This document shows, piece by piece, positions 1 through 7,523 of a DNA stretch of 21,141 nucleotides (position 1 is the stretch's first letter; each line of letters begins with the position of its first letter). The notes beneath the pieces are model-generated. The model made no database searches. It was not told where the DNA came from and saw nothing but the letters and a program-made list of their open reading frames with translations. The stretch lies in the NCBI GenBank assembly GCA_900543305.1, contig UQQZ01000045.1:1-21141 (forward strand). The letters run 5' to 3'. The position numbers and the translations under genes were made by a program. The DNA comes from an uncultured Oscillospiraceae bacterium. Its GTDB lineage: Bacteria; Bacillota; Clostridia; Oscillospirales; Acutalibacteraceae.

Positions 1-1076
1 CCATCATCATTTTCCCCTATTACTGCGTGATCGGCGGATGGGTGATGAAATACCTGGCGGTGTACGTCACAGGCCAGGGCATGGCCGCTGCCAATGACAC
101 TTATTTTTCCAATTACATTGCCCAGCCGGTGGAACCGCTGGTGTGGCCGGCAGTGTATGTGGGAATCACCGCGTTGATCGTGTTTTTCGGCGTGCAGAAG
201 GGCGTGGAAAAAGCCAGCAAGGTGATGATGCCGGTACTGGCGGTGCTGTCCGTAGGCGTGGCAGTGTATTCCGTGACCAGGCCCGGCGCCTTGGAGGGCG
301 TGGCCTATTATCTCACTCCTGATTTCAGCCGGTTTTCTCCCATGACCGTGCTGGCCGCTATGGGGCAGATGTTCTATTCCATGTCCCTGGCCATGGGCAT
401 CATGGTCACCTACGGATCCTACATGAAGCGGGAGGACGATCTGGAGAAGTCCGTCAAGCAGATTGAACTCTTCGATACGGGCATGGCCTTTGTGGCGGGC
501 CTGATGATCATTCCGGCGGTGTTTGCCTTCTCCGGCGGGGACGAGGCGGCCTTGAACAAGGGAGCGGGACTGATGTTTGTCACTTTGCCCAAGGTGTTTG
601 CAGACGCGGGCACCCTGGGGATGATCTTCGGCGGGGTATTCTTCCTGCTGGTGCTCTTCGCCGCCCTGACTTCCTCCGTGTCTTTGATGGAGACCGTGGT
701 GTCCATCTTCCAGGATAAATTCCACTGGAGCCGGAGAAAGACCTGCACCTTGGTGATGGTGGGCTGCCTGGTGCTGGCTTTGCCTTCCTCTTTGGGATAT
801 GGAGTACTCAGCTGGATTGCTCCTCTGGGCATGTCTTTGCTGGACTTTTTCGACTTCATCAGCAACAGCGTGCTCATGCCCATTGTGGCCTTCTGCACCT
901 GCGTGTTTGTAGGGTATGTGATCCACACCAAGACCATTACCGATGAGGTGAAACGTTCCTCCCCCTTCAAGCGGGAGAAACTGTTTGTGGTGGTGGTCAA
1001 GTACATCGCGCCGGTGTGCATTGTGCTGATCCTGGTTTCCTCCATTTTGGATACCTTGGGTGTGGTGAAAATTTAA
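1..1076 (+). CDS. Sodium-dependent transporter, NSS/SNF family (5' truncated)
   Basis: This is the C-terminal part of a sodium:neurotransmitter symporter-type protein, a membrane carrier that imports amino acids or related solutes with Na+. The frame is open from the first bases (codons from position 3), and the protein upstream of the GTG at 27 already reads IIIFPYYCVIGGWVMKYL, a typical NSS TM3 region. The gene therefore starts outside the window, and the GTG at 27 is not the start. About 357 codons remain; bacterial members are usually about 440-450 residues, so roughly the first 90 residues are missing. Many hydrophobic helices follow, including a segment with SMSLAMGIMVTYGSYM and one with LFAALTSSVSLMETVVS, both characteristic of the family. 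The stop lies 25 bases before the next gene, so the two may be co-transcribed. The substrate cannot be told from sequence. Confidence 0.93.
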   Translation, partial: IIIFPYYCVIGGWVMKYLAVYVTGQGMAAANDTYFSNYIAQPVEPLVWPAVYVGITALIVFFGVQKGVEKASKVMMPVLAVLSVGVAVYSVTRPGALEGVAYYLTPDFSRFSPMTVLAAMGQMFYSMSLAMGIMVTYGSYMKREDDLEKSVKQIELFDTGMAFVAGLMIIPAVFAFSGGDEAALNKGAGLMFVTLPKVFADAGTLGMIFGGVFFLLVLFAALTSSVSLMETVVSIFQDKFHWSRRKTCTLVMVGCLVLALPSSLGYGVLSWIAPLGMSLLDFFDFISNSVLMPIVAFCTCVFVGYVIHTKTITDEVKRSSPFKREKLFVVVVKYIAPVCIVLILVSSILDTLGVVKI

Positions 1077-1101
1077 TTGACGGATCAGAAAGGGGATGTC
1101 C

Positions 1102-2322
1102 ATGAAAACAGAACGGGCCTATCCCGCAGTGGTGATTCATGCCCGCGGGACGAAAAAAGCCCAGGGAGGCCATCCCTGGGTGTTTGACAACGAAATCACC
1201 GAAATGCGGGGAACCCCGGAGGACGGGGCTCTCTGTGACGTGCTCAGCCCCAAGGGACGATACCTGGGAACCGGGTACTACAATTCCCATTCCAAGATTC
1301 GGGTGCGGATGATTTCCCAAAACGCCAACGATACCTTTGGGGAAGCTTTTTTCCGCCGGCGGCTCCAGTATGCCTGGGATTACCGGAAAACGGTGATGGG
1401 AGAAGCCGGGGTGGAAAGCTGCCGGGTGATCTTCGGAGAAGCAGACGGTTTCCCGGGGCTGACCGTGGATAAGTTCGGGGACATCCTGGTGGCCCAGACC
1501 TTGTGCCTGGGCACCGAGCTGCGGAAGGACCTGCTGTTCCCGGCCCTCCGGGAAATCCTGGAAGCGGACGGGGAAACCGTCCGGGGAATTTTTGAGCGCA
1601 ACGATGTGAAGATCCGGGAGCTGGAGGGCATGGAGCAGAACAAGGGCTGGTACCACCTGCCTGGAACGGAAACGCCCCAAAGCACCGTTACGGAGATTGT
1701 GGAAAACGGGATCCGGTATAAGGTGGACTTTGAAAACGGCCAGAAAACCGGATTTTTCCTGGATCAGAAGTTCAACCGGCAGGCGGCTGCCCGGCTGGCC
1801 CCCGGAAAGACGGTGCTGGACTGCTTTACCCACACAGGGTCCTTTGGCCTCAATTGTGCCAAGGCCGGGGCAAAGCGGGTCCACTCTGTGGACATCAGTG
1901 AAACCGCCATTGCTCAGGCCCGGGAAAACGCGGCCTTAAACGGCCTTACCTCCATCGAGTACGAGACCGCCAATGTCTTTGACTTGCTGCCCACCCTGAC
2001 CCCCGGGGAGTATGACTACATTATCCTGGATCCCCCGGCCTTTACCAAGTCGGGGAAAACGGTCCGGGGGGCGGAACGGGGCTATAAGGAGATCAATTAC
2101 CGGGCCATGAAAGCTCTCCCCCGTGGGGGCTACCTGGCCACCTGCTCCTGCTCTCACTTCATGACCGACGCCCTGTTCCGGAAAATGCTCCAAAGCGCTG
2201 CTTCCGATGCCCAGGTGGAACTGCGGCTGGTGGAAGCCAGAGCCCAGGGCCCGGACCACCCGGTGCTCTGGAACGTGCCGGAAACGGACTATTTGAAGTT
2301 CTACCTGTTCCAGGTAGTGTAA
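1102..2322 (+). CDS. rlmI: Class I SAM-dependent rRNA methyltransferase, RlmI family (23S rRNA m5C)
   Basis: A cytoplasmic rRNA cytosine-5 methyltransferase by family; E. coli RlmI modifies C1962 of 23S rRNA. Residues 1 to about 75 form a PUA RNA-binding domain (GGHPWVFDNEI). Next comes the family signature GQKTGFFLDQKFNR, then the SAM-binding Rossmann domain (VLDCFTHTGSFG), the catalytic DPPAF motif at residues 310-314, and a TCSCSHF segment carrying the expected catalytic cysteine. The length of 406 aa fits the family (about 390-400). There are two in-frame ATGs, at 1096 and 1102. The purine-rich AGAAAGGGG ends at 1095, so only the ATG at 1102 has a sensible 6-base spacing. Exact target specificity is inferred; archaeal-like relatives in Firmicutes can modify other sites. 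Confidence 0.92.
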   Translation: MKTERAYPAVVIHARGTKKAQGGHPWVFDNEITEMRGTPEDGALCDVLSPKGRYLGTGYYNSHSKIRVRMISQNANDTFGEAFFRRRLQYAWDYRKTVMGEAGVESCRVIFGEADGFPGLTVDKFGDILVAQTLCLGTELRKDLLFPALREILEADGETVRGIFERNDVKIRELEGMEQNKGWYHLPGTETPQSTVTEIVENGIRYKVDFENGQKTGFFLDQKFNRQAAARLAPGKTVLDCFTHTGSFGLNCAKAGAKRVHSVDISETAIAQARENAALNGLTSIEYETANVFDLLPTLTPGEYDYIILDPPAFTKSGKTVRGAERGYKEINYRAMKALPRGGYLATCSCSHFMTDALFRKMLQSAASDAQVELRLVEARAQGPDHPVLWNVPETDYLKFYLFQVV

Positions 2323-2343
2323 AAAGGACAAACGCAAAAGTTT

Positions 2344-2402
2344 CGCCGGCCTTTTCAAAGGCCGCAGAGCGCGAGACAGCGTCTCGCGGCCTTAAACCGG
2401 CG
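2344..2402. repeat. Multi-hairpin intergenic element (three-way-junction-like fold)
   Basis: Just downstream of rlmI the sequence folds strongly on paper. CGCCGG at 2344-2349 pairs with CCGGCG at 2397-2402. Between them are a hairpin with CCTT/AAGG around 2350-2361 and a 7-bp hairpin, GCGAGAC at 2371-2377 with GTCTCGC at 2381-2387. An alternative pairing joins GGCCGC at 2360-2365 with GCGGCC at 2386-2391. No U-run follows, so it is not a normal terminator. The rest of the gap, to 2520, holds smaller dyads (ACAGCGCTGT, CAGGCCTG) and no convincing promoter or coding frame. It could be a dispersed palindromic repeat, an mRNA processing or stability element, or a structured RNA. I cannot name a family. 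Confidence 0.5.
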
Positions 2403-2537
2403 TAAGCCGAAAAAGAAAGCAGTGCGGACGGCGCATCAGAGCACAGCGCTGTAGCCGCCCAAACGTCCCATCCGCCCCAGGCCTGACGCCCGGCAGAGGG
2501 GAAGATCCTTTTTGAGCCTGAACAGGGGGAAATGAAG

Positions 2538-2822
2538 ATGGATGAGATGTTTGCCGCTGCCATCGCTGTACTGGTGATGGTAGCGCTGGTGGCGCTGCTG
2601 TGGTCTAACCGGGTGCGGGAAAAAGAGAACTATATGACGGAAGGCATGTGCCTGGGGATTCTCCTGGGCGCGGGGCTGCGCAGCCTTTTGAACATGGACC
2701 TGGGGGTGGCCATTTCCGTGGGCATGCTGCTGGGGGCCTTGGTGGGCCGACAGATCGGGAAAGAGAAAAAAGATAGCAAAAACATAGAACAAAAAACAGC
2801 GGACAAGGAGGATTCATTATGA
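2538..2822 (+). CDS. Small membrane protein of unknown function
   Basis: I do not recognise this 94-aa protein. Residues about 4-22 form a clear N-terminal transmembrane helix (AIAVLVMVALVALLW). After a short charged loop, two glycine-rich hydrophobic stretches (CLGILLGAGLRSLL and LGVAISVGMLLGALVG) look like a membrane-inserted hairpin. The tail is short and highly charged, rich in Lys, Asp and Glu. Two in-frame ATGs exist. The AGGGGG box ends at 2529, which places the ATG at 2532 too close, so the ATG at 2538 (8-base spacing) is preferred. Its stop overlaps the next start as ATGA, which predicts translational coupling with the downstream unknown gene. Function is open. Confidence 0.75.
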   Translation: MDEMFAAAIAVLVMVALVALLWSNRVREKENYMTEGMCLGILLGAGLRSLLNMDLGVAISVGMLLGALVGRQIGKEKKDSKNIEQKTADKEDSL

Positions 2823-3253
2823 AAACCATTGACACGTATTCTTACAAACTGGGCGCCGCAGACTGTTTCTGCGAAATGGTTCAGGCGGGGGTGAAGAAGA
2901 TTGCCCTGGCCCATCCCTGCGATACCCGGGAGGAGCGGGACAGCTTCCATGAGGGATATGAGAAGCTCTGCCAAGAGTACCATGTGAAGCAGTATGACGA
3001 GGATGAGGGATTCATCACTGACCTGTTTCCCGTGTCCATGAACAAGGACCGGTTCAACGTGATTTTCTACCAGGACGACGCGGTGCTCCAGGAATATCTG
3101 GACCTGAAAGAGGAAAAGCGGCAGGCCCAGGAAAACGGCACCTATACCCCCGAAAAGCGGCTGGACATTGCCTGGCGGTACGGGAAGCTGCTTTCCTACA
3201 CCGACGAGGGAATTCAGCAGCTGCTGGATGAGAATCAGGAGAAGGAGCCGTAA
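2819..3253 (+). CDS. Hypothetical protein, 144 aa, soluble, acidic
   Basis: No family is recognised. The protein is soluble and charged, with no signal peptide or membrane helix. It starts with a mixed segment (DTYSYKLGAADCFCEMVQAG) and then a stretch reading KKIALAHPCDTREERD. The C-terminal third is a helical, Glu/Lys/Gln-rich region ending in LLDENQEKEP. Coding is supported by tight packing: its ATG overlaps the stop of the upstream membrane-protein gene (ATGA), and the next gene starts only 5 bases after its stop, with that gene's Shine-Dalgarno (AAGGAG at 3242-3247) inside this reading frame. Codon use matches the neighbours. It is probably co-translated with the small membrane protein and co-transcribed with DAHP synthase, but no role can be assigned. 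Confidence 0.8.
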   Translation: MKTIDTYSYKLGAADCFCEMVQAGVKKIALAHPCDTREERDSFHEGYEKLCQEYHVKQYDEDEGFITDLFPVSMNKDRFNVIFYQDDAVLQEYLDLKEEKRQAQENGTYTPEKRLDIAWRYGKLLSYTDEGIQQLLDENQEKEP

Positions 3254-3258
3254 ACGAT

Positions 3259-4290
3259 ATGGCAATGCGGTACAATCGCCGGCTTCCGGAGCCGGAACAA
3301 TTGAAGGGGGAGTATCCCCTTTCCGTGAAGCTGAAAGCCGTCAAGGAGGCTCGGGACCGGGAAATCCGGGCGGTGTTTACCGGGGAATCGGATAAATTCC
3401 TGGTGGTGGTGGGGCCCTGCTCCGCCGATAACGAGGAATCGGTGCTGGAGTATGTCCGACGGCTTTCCCGGCTCAACGAGCAGGTGAAGGACAAGCTGGT
3501 GCTGGTCCCCCGGGTGTATACCAACAAGCCCCGGACCACGGGAGAGGGCTATAAGGGCATGCTCCATCAGCCCTCTCCGGACAAGGCCCCCGACCTGCTG
3601 GGAGGCATCATTGCCATCCGGCGGATGCACCTGCGGGTGATGGAAGAGACGGGACTCACCGCCGCCGACGAAATGCTCTACCCGGAAAACCGCAGCTATC
3701 TGGACGACGTGCTTTCCTACGAGGCGGTAGGAGCCCGGTCCGTGGAAAATCAGCAGCACCGGCTCACGGCCAGCGGCATGGACATCCCCGTAGGCATGAA
3801 AAATCCCACCAGCGGTGACCTGTCGGTGATGCTCAATTCCATCCAGGCGGCCCAGGCTTCCCACACCTTCCTGTACCGGAGCTGGGACGTGACCACCGAC
3901 GGCAATCCGCTGGCCCATGCCATCCTCCGGGGAGGCGTGGACAAATACGGAACCTGCGTGCCCAACTATCACTATGAAGACCTGATGCGCCTGTGGGAGC
4001 TGTATCAGAAACGGGATCTCCAGTTCCCGGCGGTGGTGGTGGATGCCAACCACTCCAACTCCAATAAGAAATTCCGGGAGCAGCCCCGGATTGTCAGCGA
4101 GGTCCTTCACAGCCGGCGGCACAGCGGGGACGTGAAGAGCCTGGTGAAGGGCGTGATGATCGAGAGTTACCTGGAAGAAGGGAACCAGCCCATCGAAGGG
4201 GAGCGGGTTTTTGGAAAATCCATCACCGATCCCTGCCTGGGATGGGCGGACACGGAACGGCTGCTTTTGGATATGGCGGACAAGCTGTAA
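3259..4290 (+). CDS. aroF: 3-deoxy-7-phosphoheptulonate (DAHP) synthase, class I
   Basis: Condenses phosphoenolpyruvate and erythrose-4-phosphate to DAHP, the first step of the shikimate pathway to aromatic amino acids; cytoplasmic and metal-dependent. Motifs of the AroFGH family appear in order: GPCSA at residues 52-56, PRVYTNKPRTTGEGYKG around 84-100 (PEP/E4P binding), GARSVENQQH, DANHSNSNKK, ESYLEEGNQP, and the C-terminal GKSITDPCLGW signature. The length of 343 aa matches the family (about 335-350). The usual KNGTDG box reads KNPTSG here. The isozyme letter (aroF, aroG or aroH) and the feedback amino acid cannot be decided from sequence. It lies in a tight cluster with no other aromatic biosynthesis gene. 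AAGGAG sits 11 bases before this ATG; a second ATG at 3265 is an alternative. Confidence 0.95.
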   Translation: MAMRYNRRLPEPEQLKGEYPLSVKLKAVKEARDREIRAVFTGESDKFLVVVGPCSADNEESVLEYVRRLSRLNEQVKDKLVLVPRVYTNKPRTTGEGYKGMLHQPSPDKAPDLLGGIIAIRRMHLRVMEETGLTAADEMLYPENRSYLDDVLSYEAVGARSVENQQHRLTASGMDIPVGMKNPTSGDLSVMLNSIQAAQASHTFLYRSWDVTTDGNPLAHAILRGGVDKYGTCVPNYHYEDLMRLWELYQKRDLQFPAVVVDANHSNSNKKFREQPRIVSEVLHSRRHSGDVKSLVKGVMIESYLEEGNQPIEGERVFGKSITDPCLGWADTERLLLDMADKL

Positions 4291-4314
4291 TACGGCGGAG
4301 AAAGGGGACTGCCC

Positions 4315-4632
4315 ATGAAGGAACGGATTTACAACAAGCTGGTGCGGGACAATGTGCCGGACATCATCTGGGAACAGGGAGAGACCCCGGTGATCCGCAC
4401 TCTGGACGACGAGGAATTTGGCCGGTGCCTGGAGGAGAAGCTCCGGGAAGAAGTGGGGGAATTCCTGGAGGAAAAGACTTTGGACGAGCTGGGAGATATT
4501 CTGGAAGTGCTGGAGGAGCTGGCCCATTTGCAGGGCTGGACCGACGGGGAAATCCGCCATGCTCGGGAGGAAAAAGCCCAGCGCAACGGGATCTTCCGGG
4601 AGCGGGTTTTTCTGGAAAAGGTGATTGAATGA
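4315..4632 (+). CDS. MazG-like / PRA-PH-like nucleoside triphosphate pyrophosphohydrolase
   Basis: A 105-aa all-alpha NTP pyrophosphohydrolase of the MazG/phosphoribosyl-ATP pyrophosphohydrolase superfamily. The opening IYNKLVRDNVPDII is typical of this small stand-alone group. The Mg2+-binding signature is present as EEKLREEVGEF (the EExxE helix) followed by DELGDILEV (the ExxD helix). The family hydrolyses non-canonical or surplus nucleotides to the monophosphate and pyrophosphate, i.e. nucleotide house-cleaning in the cytoplasm. The true substrate is unknown. It is not hisE: there is no histidine operon nearby and the N-terminus differs. A GGAGAAAGGGG ribosome binding site precedes the ATG. 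The stop overlaps the next start (ATGA), so it is translationally coupled to a nucleoside phosphorylase, which supports a nucleotide salvage role. Confidence 0.88.
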   Translation: MKERIYNKLVRDNVPDIIWEQGETPVIRTLDDEEFGRCLEEKLREEVGEFLEEKTLDELGDILEVLEELAHLQGWTDGEIRHAREEKAQRNGIFRERVFLEKVIE

Positions 4633-5432
4633 AGGACCCTGTGTGGTACGACCCTCAGGACCACACTGCCCCTGTCATCGAGGCGAAGGCCCATGCCAGA
4701 AGTAAGTTCTCTTCGGGGGAAACGCCTATTTTGCCCTGCCGGGCCATGGTGTTTTGTCTGGGAAAAGGCCTGCCGGTGCTGGAGCGGGAGTTCCCCACGG
4801 AAATGCTGCTGGAGGAGCTGCCGGGATTTATCACCCACTCCCCGGTGCTGGGCGTGAAGGAAAATCCCGGAATCTGTTTTCTCAATGGGGGATACGGTTC
4901 GCCCCAAATCGCCTGTACTGTGGAGACTCTCCATGCCCTGGGGGTTGAGGAGATTTTTCTGGTGGGCTTGTGCGGAGGATTTTCCAAGGACTGTCAGGTG
5001 GGAGACGTGTTTGTTCCCGAAAAAATCTGGAGCGAAGAGGGCATCACGTTTCATTACCGGGAAACGGGGGGATTTGTGGCCCTGCCGGTCCATCCCCGAG
5101 AGGAGTGGGCATCCTGGTTGGGGGACTGTGGGTTTCCTCTGCGGCAGGAGGCCACCGTCACCACCGACGGGGTTTACCGGCAAACCCTCCACAAGGAAGT
5201 CCTTTGGCGGCAGTTGGGCTGCGGAGGGGTGGACATGGAAGCGTCTGCCCTGGTTTCCGTGTGCAGCTATTACCGGATGGGGTGTTCCGTGGCGTTGCTG
5301 GTGTCGGACCGGCATCCTGTGGAAGCAGGGGATGCCCCTTGGAAGTGGGGAAACCAGCAGTTTCCCCAGCTGCGTGATAAGTTCCTGACCTGCTGCATCC
5401 AGTGGGCTCTGAACCGGGAAGGCAGGAAATAA
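4629..5432 (+). CDS. Nucleoside phosphorylase family protein (PNP/UDP family)
   Basis: A 267-aa member of the purine nucleoside/uridine phosphorylase superfamily, which cleaves nucleosides with phosphate to give a base and ribose-1-phosphate. Seen in the sequence: GGYGSP around residues 87-92 (phosphate/ribose region), GLCGGF at 113-118 (the G-x-(A/C)-G-G core of the fold), and VDMEASAL at 201-208, the classic nucleoside-binding loop with Met-Glu contacting ribose. SDRHP near the C-terminus occupies the position of the usual catalytic Asp. Length and motif order suit the trimeric/hexameric NP-I fold. Whether it prefers uridine, purine nucleosides or another substrate is not decidable. It overlaps the upstream MazG-like gene by 4 bases, implying coordinated nucleotide clean-up or salvage. 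An AMP nucleosidase-like or futalosine-type activity is possible but less likely. Confidence 0.87.
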   Translation: MKDPVWYDPQDHTAPVIEAKAHARSKFSSGETPILPCRAMVFCLGKGLPVLEREFPTEMLLEELPGFITHSPVLGVKENPGICFLNGGYGSPQIACTVETLHALGVEEIFLVGLCGGFSKDCQVGDVFVPEKIWSEEGITFHYRETGGFVALPVHPREEWASWLGDCGFPLRQEATVTTDGVYRQTLHKEVLWRQLGCGGVDMEASALVSVCSYYRMGCSVALLVSDRHPVEAGDAPWKWGNQQFPQLRDKFLTCCIQWALNREGRK

Positions 5433-5456
5433 GGGCAAAAGGGGAGAAAATCATCC

Positions 5457-6047
5457 ATGGACAGTCAAGGAGGCACCCGGCAGAAACTGGCCCAGGCCAT
5501 CAAGGAGGAAATGGAGCAGACCTCTCTGGACAAGATCACCGTGACCCGGATTGTAGAACGGGCCGGGGTGACCCGCCAGACCTTTTACCGGAATTTCAAG
5601 GACAAGTACGACCTGGTCAACTGGCATTTCGAGCAGCTGGCCCAACGGTCCTTCAAGCAGATGGGAGTCAGCCTGACTTTGCGGGAGGGGCTGATCCGGA
5701 AATTTCAGTTTCTCAAAGGGGAGAAAACCTTTTTCACCCAAGCCTTTCGCTCCAACGACTGCAATTCGGTGGTGGCCTACGATTACCAGTGTATCTTGGA
5801 GTTTTACGGGGGAATTCTGAAAAAGAAGCTGAGATGCCGGGAATTGCCAGGAGACGTGGAATTTCTCCTGCAAATGTACTGCGCCGGGTCCATCCGGATG
5901 ACGGTGGAGTGGGTCACCGGAGGGATGGCGCGGCCCATTCCAGAGCTGGTGGATCTTCTGATTGAGGCCATGCCCGAGCGGCTGTACGCCCTGTTGTCGG
6001 ATTTGCAGGGGCCCGTGGAGTCCGGTTCTCTCAAAGGGACGGTGTAA
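5457..6047 (+). CDS. TetR/AcrR family transcriptional regulator
   Basis: A 196-aa one-component regulator. Residues about 8-55 form the TetR DNA-binding domain, with the recognition segment ITVTRIVERAGVTRQTFYRNFKDKYDLV. The FYRNFKDKYDL hallmark is shared with the DhaS-like TetR subgroup. The remaining 140 residues are a helical ligand/dimerisation domain of no recognisable ligand class. It starts 24 bases after the nucleoside phosphorylase, behind GGGGAGA, so it may be the last gene of that unit or have its own weak promoter. Thirty-one bases after its stop is a perfect 26-bp palindrome touching the -35 box of the fucO promoter, which makes local repression of fucO the simplest hypothesis. 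The inducer could be an aldehyde or sugar derivative; that part is inference. Confidence 0.9.
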   Translation: MDSQGGTRQKLAQAIKEEMEQTSLDKITVTRIVERAGVTRQTFYRNFKDKYDLVNWHFEQLAQRSFKQMGVSLTLREGLIRKFQFLKGEKTFFTQAFRSNDCNSVVAYDYQCILEFYGGILKKKLRCRELPGDVEFLLQMYCAGSIRMTVEWVTGGMARPIPELVDLLIEAMPERLYALLSDLQGPVESGSLKGTV

Positions 6048-6078
6048 CCCGTCTCTTTTTTGATTTTTCGGGGGTTTT

Positions 6079-6104
6079 AGTGACACTTGCTGCCAAGTGT
6101 CACT
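6079..6104. promoter_or_regulatory. Perfect inverted repeat, candidate TetR operator (or tetR terminator)
   Basis: AGTGACACTTG at 6079-6089 and CAAGTGTCACT at 6094-6104 form an 11-bp perfect inverted repeat around a 4-base centre. The right arm touches the -35 hexamer of the fucO promoter (starting at 6104), the usual place for a repressor site. As RNA the same sequence makes an 11-bp stem with loop CTGC followed by TGTTTTTT, so it could equally terminate tetR transcription. Both roles may apply. Confidence 0.7.
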
Positions 6105-6132
6105 TGTTTTTTCCCCGGGCCGTTGCTACAAT
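6104..6132 (+). promoter_or_regulatory. Sigma-A-type promoter of fucO
   Basis: TTGTTT at 6104-6109, a 17-base spacer and TACAAT at 6127-6132, with an extended -10 TGC just before it. Transcription should start near 6139. The leader then contains two hairpins: GGGGACG/CGTCCCC at 6144-6164 and GTTCCC/GGGAAC at 6175-6190, the second just upstream of the AAAGGA ribosome binding site. Neither hairpin is followed by a U-run, so they look like 5' mRNA-stabilising structures rather than terminators. Confidence 0.7.
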
Positions 6133-6213
6133 TTGATCAGAGCGGGGACGCAGGGAGCGTCCCCAAAAGGGCCTGTTCCCTTGGGGGAACCGAAAGAAAG
6201 GATGTAATGCACT

Positions 6214-7362
6214 ATGGCCAACCGTTTTGTCCTCAACGAGAGATCTTATCATGGCAAAGGCGCGATCCAGGAGATCGCCAATGAAGCCAAAGGCAGAGGC
6301 TTTGGGAAAGCCTTTATCTGCTCCGACCCGGACCTGTTAAAGTTCGGTGTCACCCAGAAGGTCACCGACGTGCTGGAAGCCGCCGGTCTCACCTATGAAA
6401 TCTATTCCAACATCAAGGCAAACCCCACCATTGAAAACGTCCAGACCGGTGTGGCCGCCTTTGAGAAGTCCGGGGCCGATTACCTGATCGCCATCGGCGG
6501 CGGTTCCTCCATGGACACCGCCAAGGCCATCGGCATCATCGCCGCCAACCCGGAATTCGCCGACGTGCGCTCTCTGGAAGGCGTGGCCGACACCAAGCAT
6601 CCCGCCAAGCCCATCATCGCCGTGCCCACCACTGCCGGTACCGCCGCCGAGGTCACCATCAACTATGTGATCACCGATGCGGAGAAAAACCGGAAGATGG
6701 TCTGTGTAGATCCCCACGACATTCCCGTGGTAGCCATTGTGGATCCGGACATGATGTCCACCATGCCCAAGGGCCTCACCGCCGCCACCGGCATGGACGC
6801 TCTCACCCACGCCATCGAGGGTTACATCACCAAGGGTGCCTGGGAGCTGTCTGACATGTTCCACCTGAAGGCCATTGAGATCATTTCCCGTTCTCTCCGG
6901 GGCGCCGTGGAAAACACTCCCGAAGGCCGGGAGGGCATGGCCCTGGGCCAGTATGTGGCCGGCATGGGCTTCTCCAACGTGGGCCTGGGCATTGTTCACT
7001 CAATGGCCCATCCTCTGGGCGCTCTCTATGACACCCCTCACGGGGTGGCCAACGCCATTATCCTGCCCACGGTGATGGAGTACAACGCTCCCGCCACCGG
7101 GGAAAAGTATCGGGAAATCGCCCGTGCTATGGGCGTGCAGGGCGTGGACAGCATGTCCCAGGAAGAGTACCGGAAGGCCGCCATCGACGCGGTGCGCCAG
7201 CTCTCCCAGGATGTGGGCATTCCCGCAAACCTGAAGGACATCGTCAAGCCTGAGGACATTCCCTTCTTGGCTCAGTCCGCCTATGACGACGCTTGCCGTC
7301 CCGGCAACCCCAGAGACACCAGCGTGGAAGAGATCGCTCAGCTGTATCAGAGCCTGCTGTAA
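6214..7362 (+). CDS. fucO: Lactaldehyde reductase / iron-containing alcohol dehydrogenase (FucO)
   Basis: An NAD-dependent group III (Fe2+) alcohol dehydrogenase that reduces L-lactaldehyde to 1,2-propanediol in anaerobic fucose/rhamnose use; it may also act on other aldehydes. At 382 aa it is close to E. coli FucO throughout, sharing long blocks such as SGADYLIAIGGGS, TTAGTAAEVTINYVITD and GQYVAGMGFSNVGLG. Metal ligands line up as Asp195, His199, His262 and His276, and Asp38 matches the NAD-selecting aspartate. The gene has a strong promoter, its own leader hairpins and a codon choice richer in C-ending codons than the flanking genes, suggesting high expression. It is followed by a bidirectional terminator, so it is monocistronic. 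No fucose or rhamnose pathway genes are adjacent, so the physiological aldehyde is uncertain. Confidence 0.94.
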   Translation: MANRFVLNERSYHGKGAIQEIANEAKGRGFGKAFICSDPDLLKFGVTQKVTDVLEAAGLTYEIYSNIKANPTIENVQTGVAAFEKSGADYLIAIGGGSSMDTAKAIGIIAANPEFADVRSLEGVADTKHPAKPIIAVPTTAGTAAEVTINYVITDAEKNRKMVCVDPHDIPVVAIVDPDMMSTMPKGLTAATGMDALTHAIEGYITKGAWELSDMFHLKAIEIISRSLRGAVENTPEGREGMALGQYVAGMGFSNVGLGIVHSMAHPLGALYDTPHGVANAIILPTVMEYNAPATGEKYREIARAMGVQGVDSMSQEEYRKAAIDAVRQLSQDVGIPANLKDIVKPEDIPFLAQSAYDDACRPGNPRDTSVEEIAQLYQSLL

Positions 7363-7415
7363 GGTGTAAAAAACCGGAGCAAATCCATCCGGAAAATAGA
7401 GACCGCAGAAAAAAC

Positions 7416-7451
7416 ACCCCCTGCCCGGGAAGAAAAACCCGGACGGGGGGT
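7416..7451. terminator. Bidirectional intrinsic terminator between fucO and the MFS gene
   Basis: A long GC-rich hairpin: ACCCCCTG and CCGGG on the left pair with CCCGG and ACGGGGGGT on the right, with one C/A mismatch and loop AGAAAAA. On the plus strand it is followed by TATTTTC, ending fucO. On the minus strand it is followed by six T residues, ending the convergent MFS gene. The minus-strand version is the stronger. Confidence 0.85.
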
Positions 7452-7523
7452 ATTTTCATAGGGAAAAACCAGGATCTTTCGGAGAGGGTGAAACCCTCCG
7501 GTCCAGAGTTTTTCCCCTGAGGG

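Noticed and set aside
3235..4560. 441-codon minus-strand frame
   Set aside because: It mirrors DAHP synthase and the MazG-like gene; no motif, no ribosome binding site.
6087..6284. 65-codon plus-strand frame before fucO
   Set aside because: It starts within the palindrome/promoter region, has no ribosome binding site and runs into fucO in another frame.
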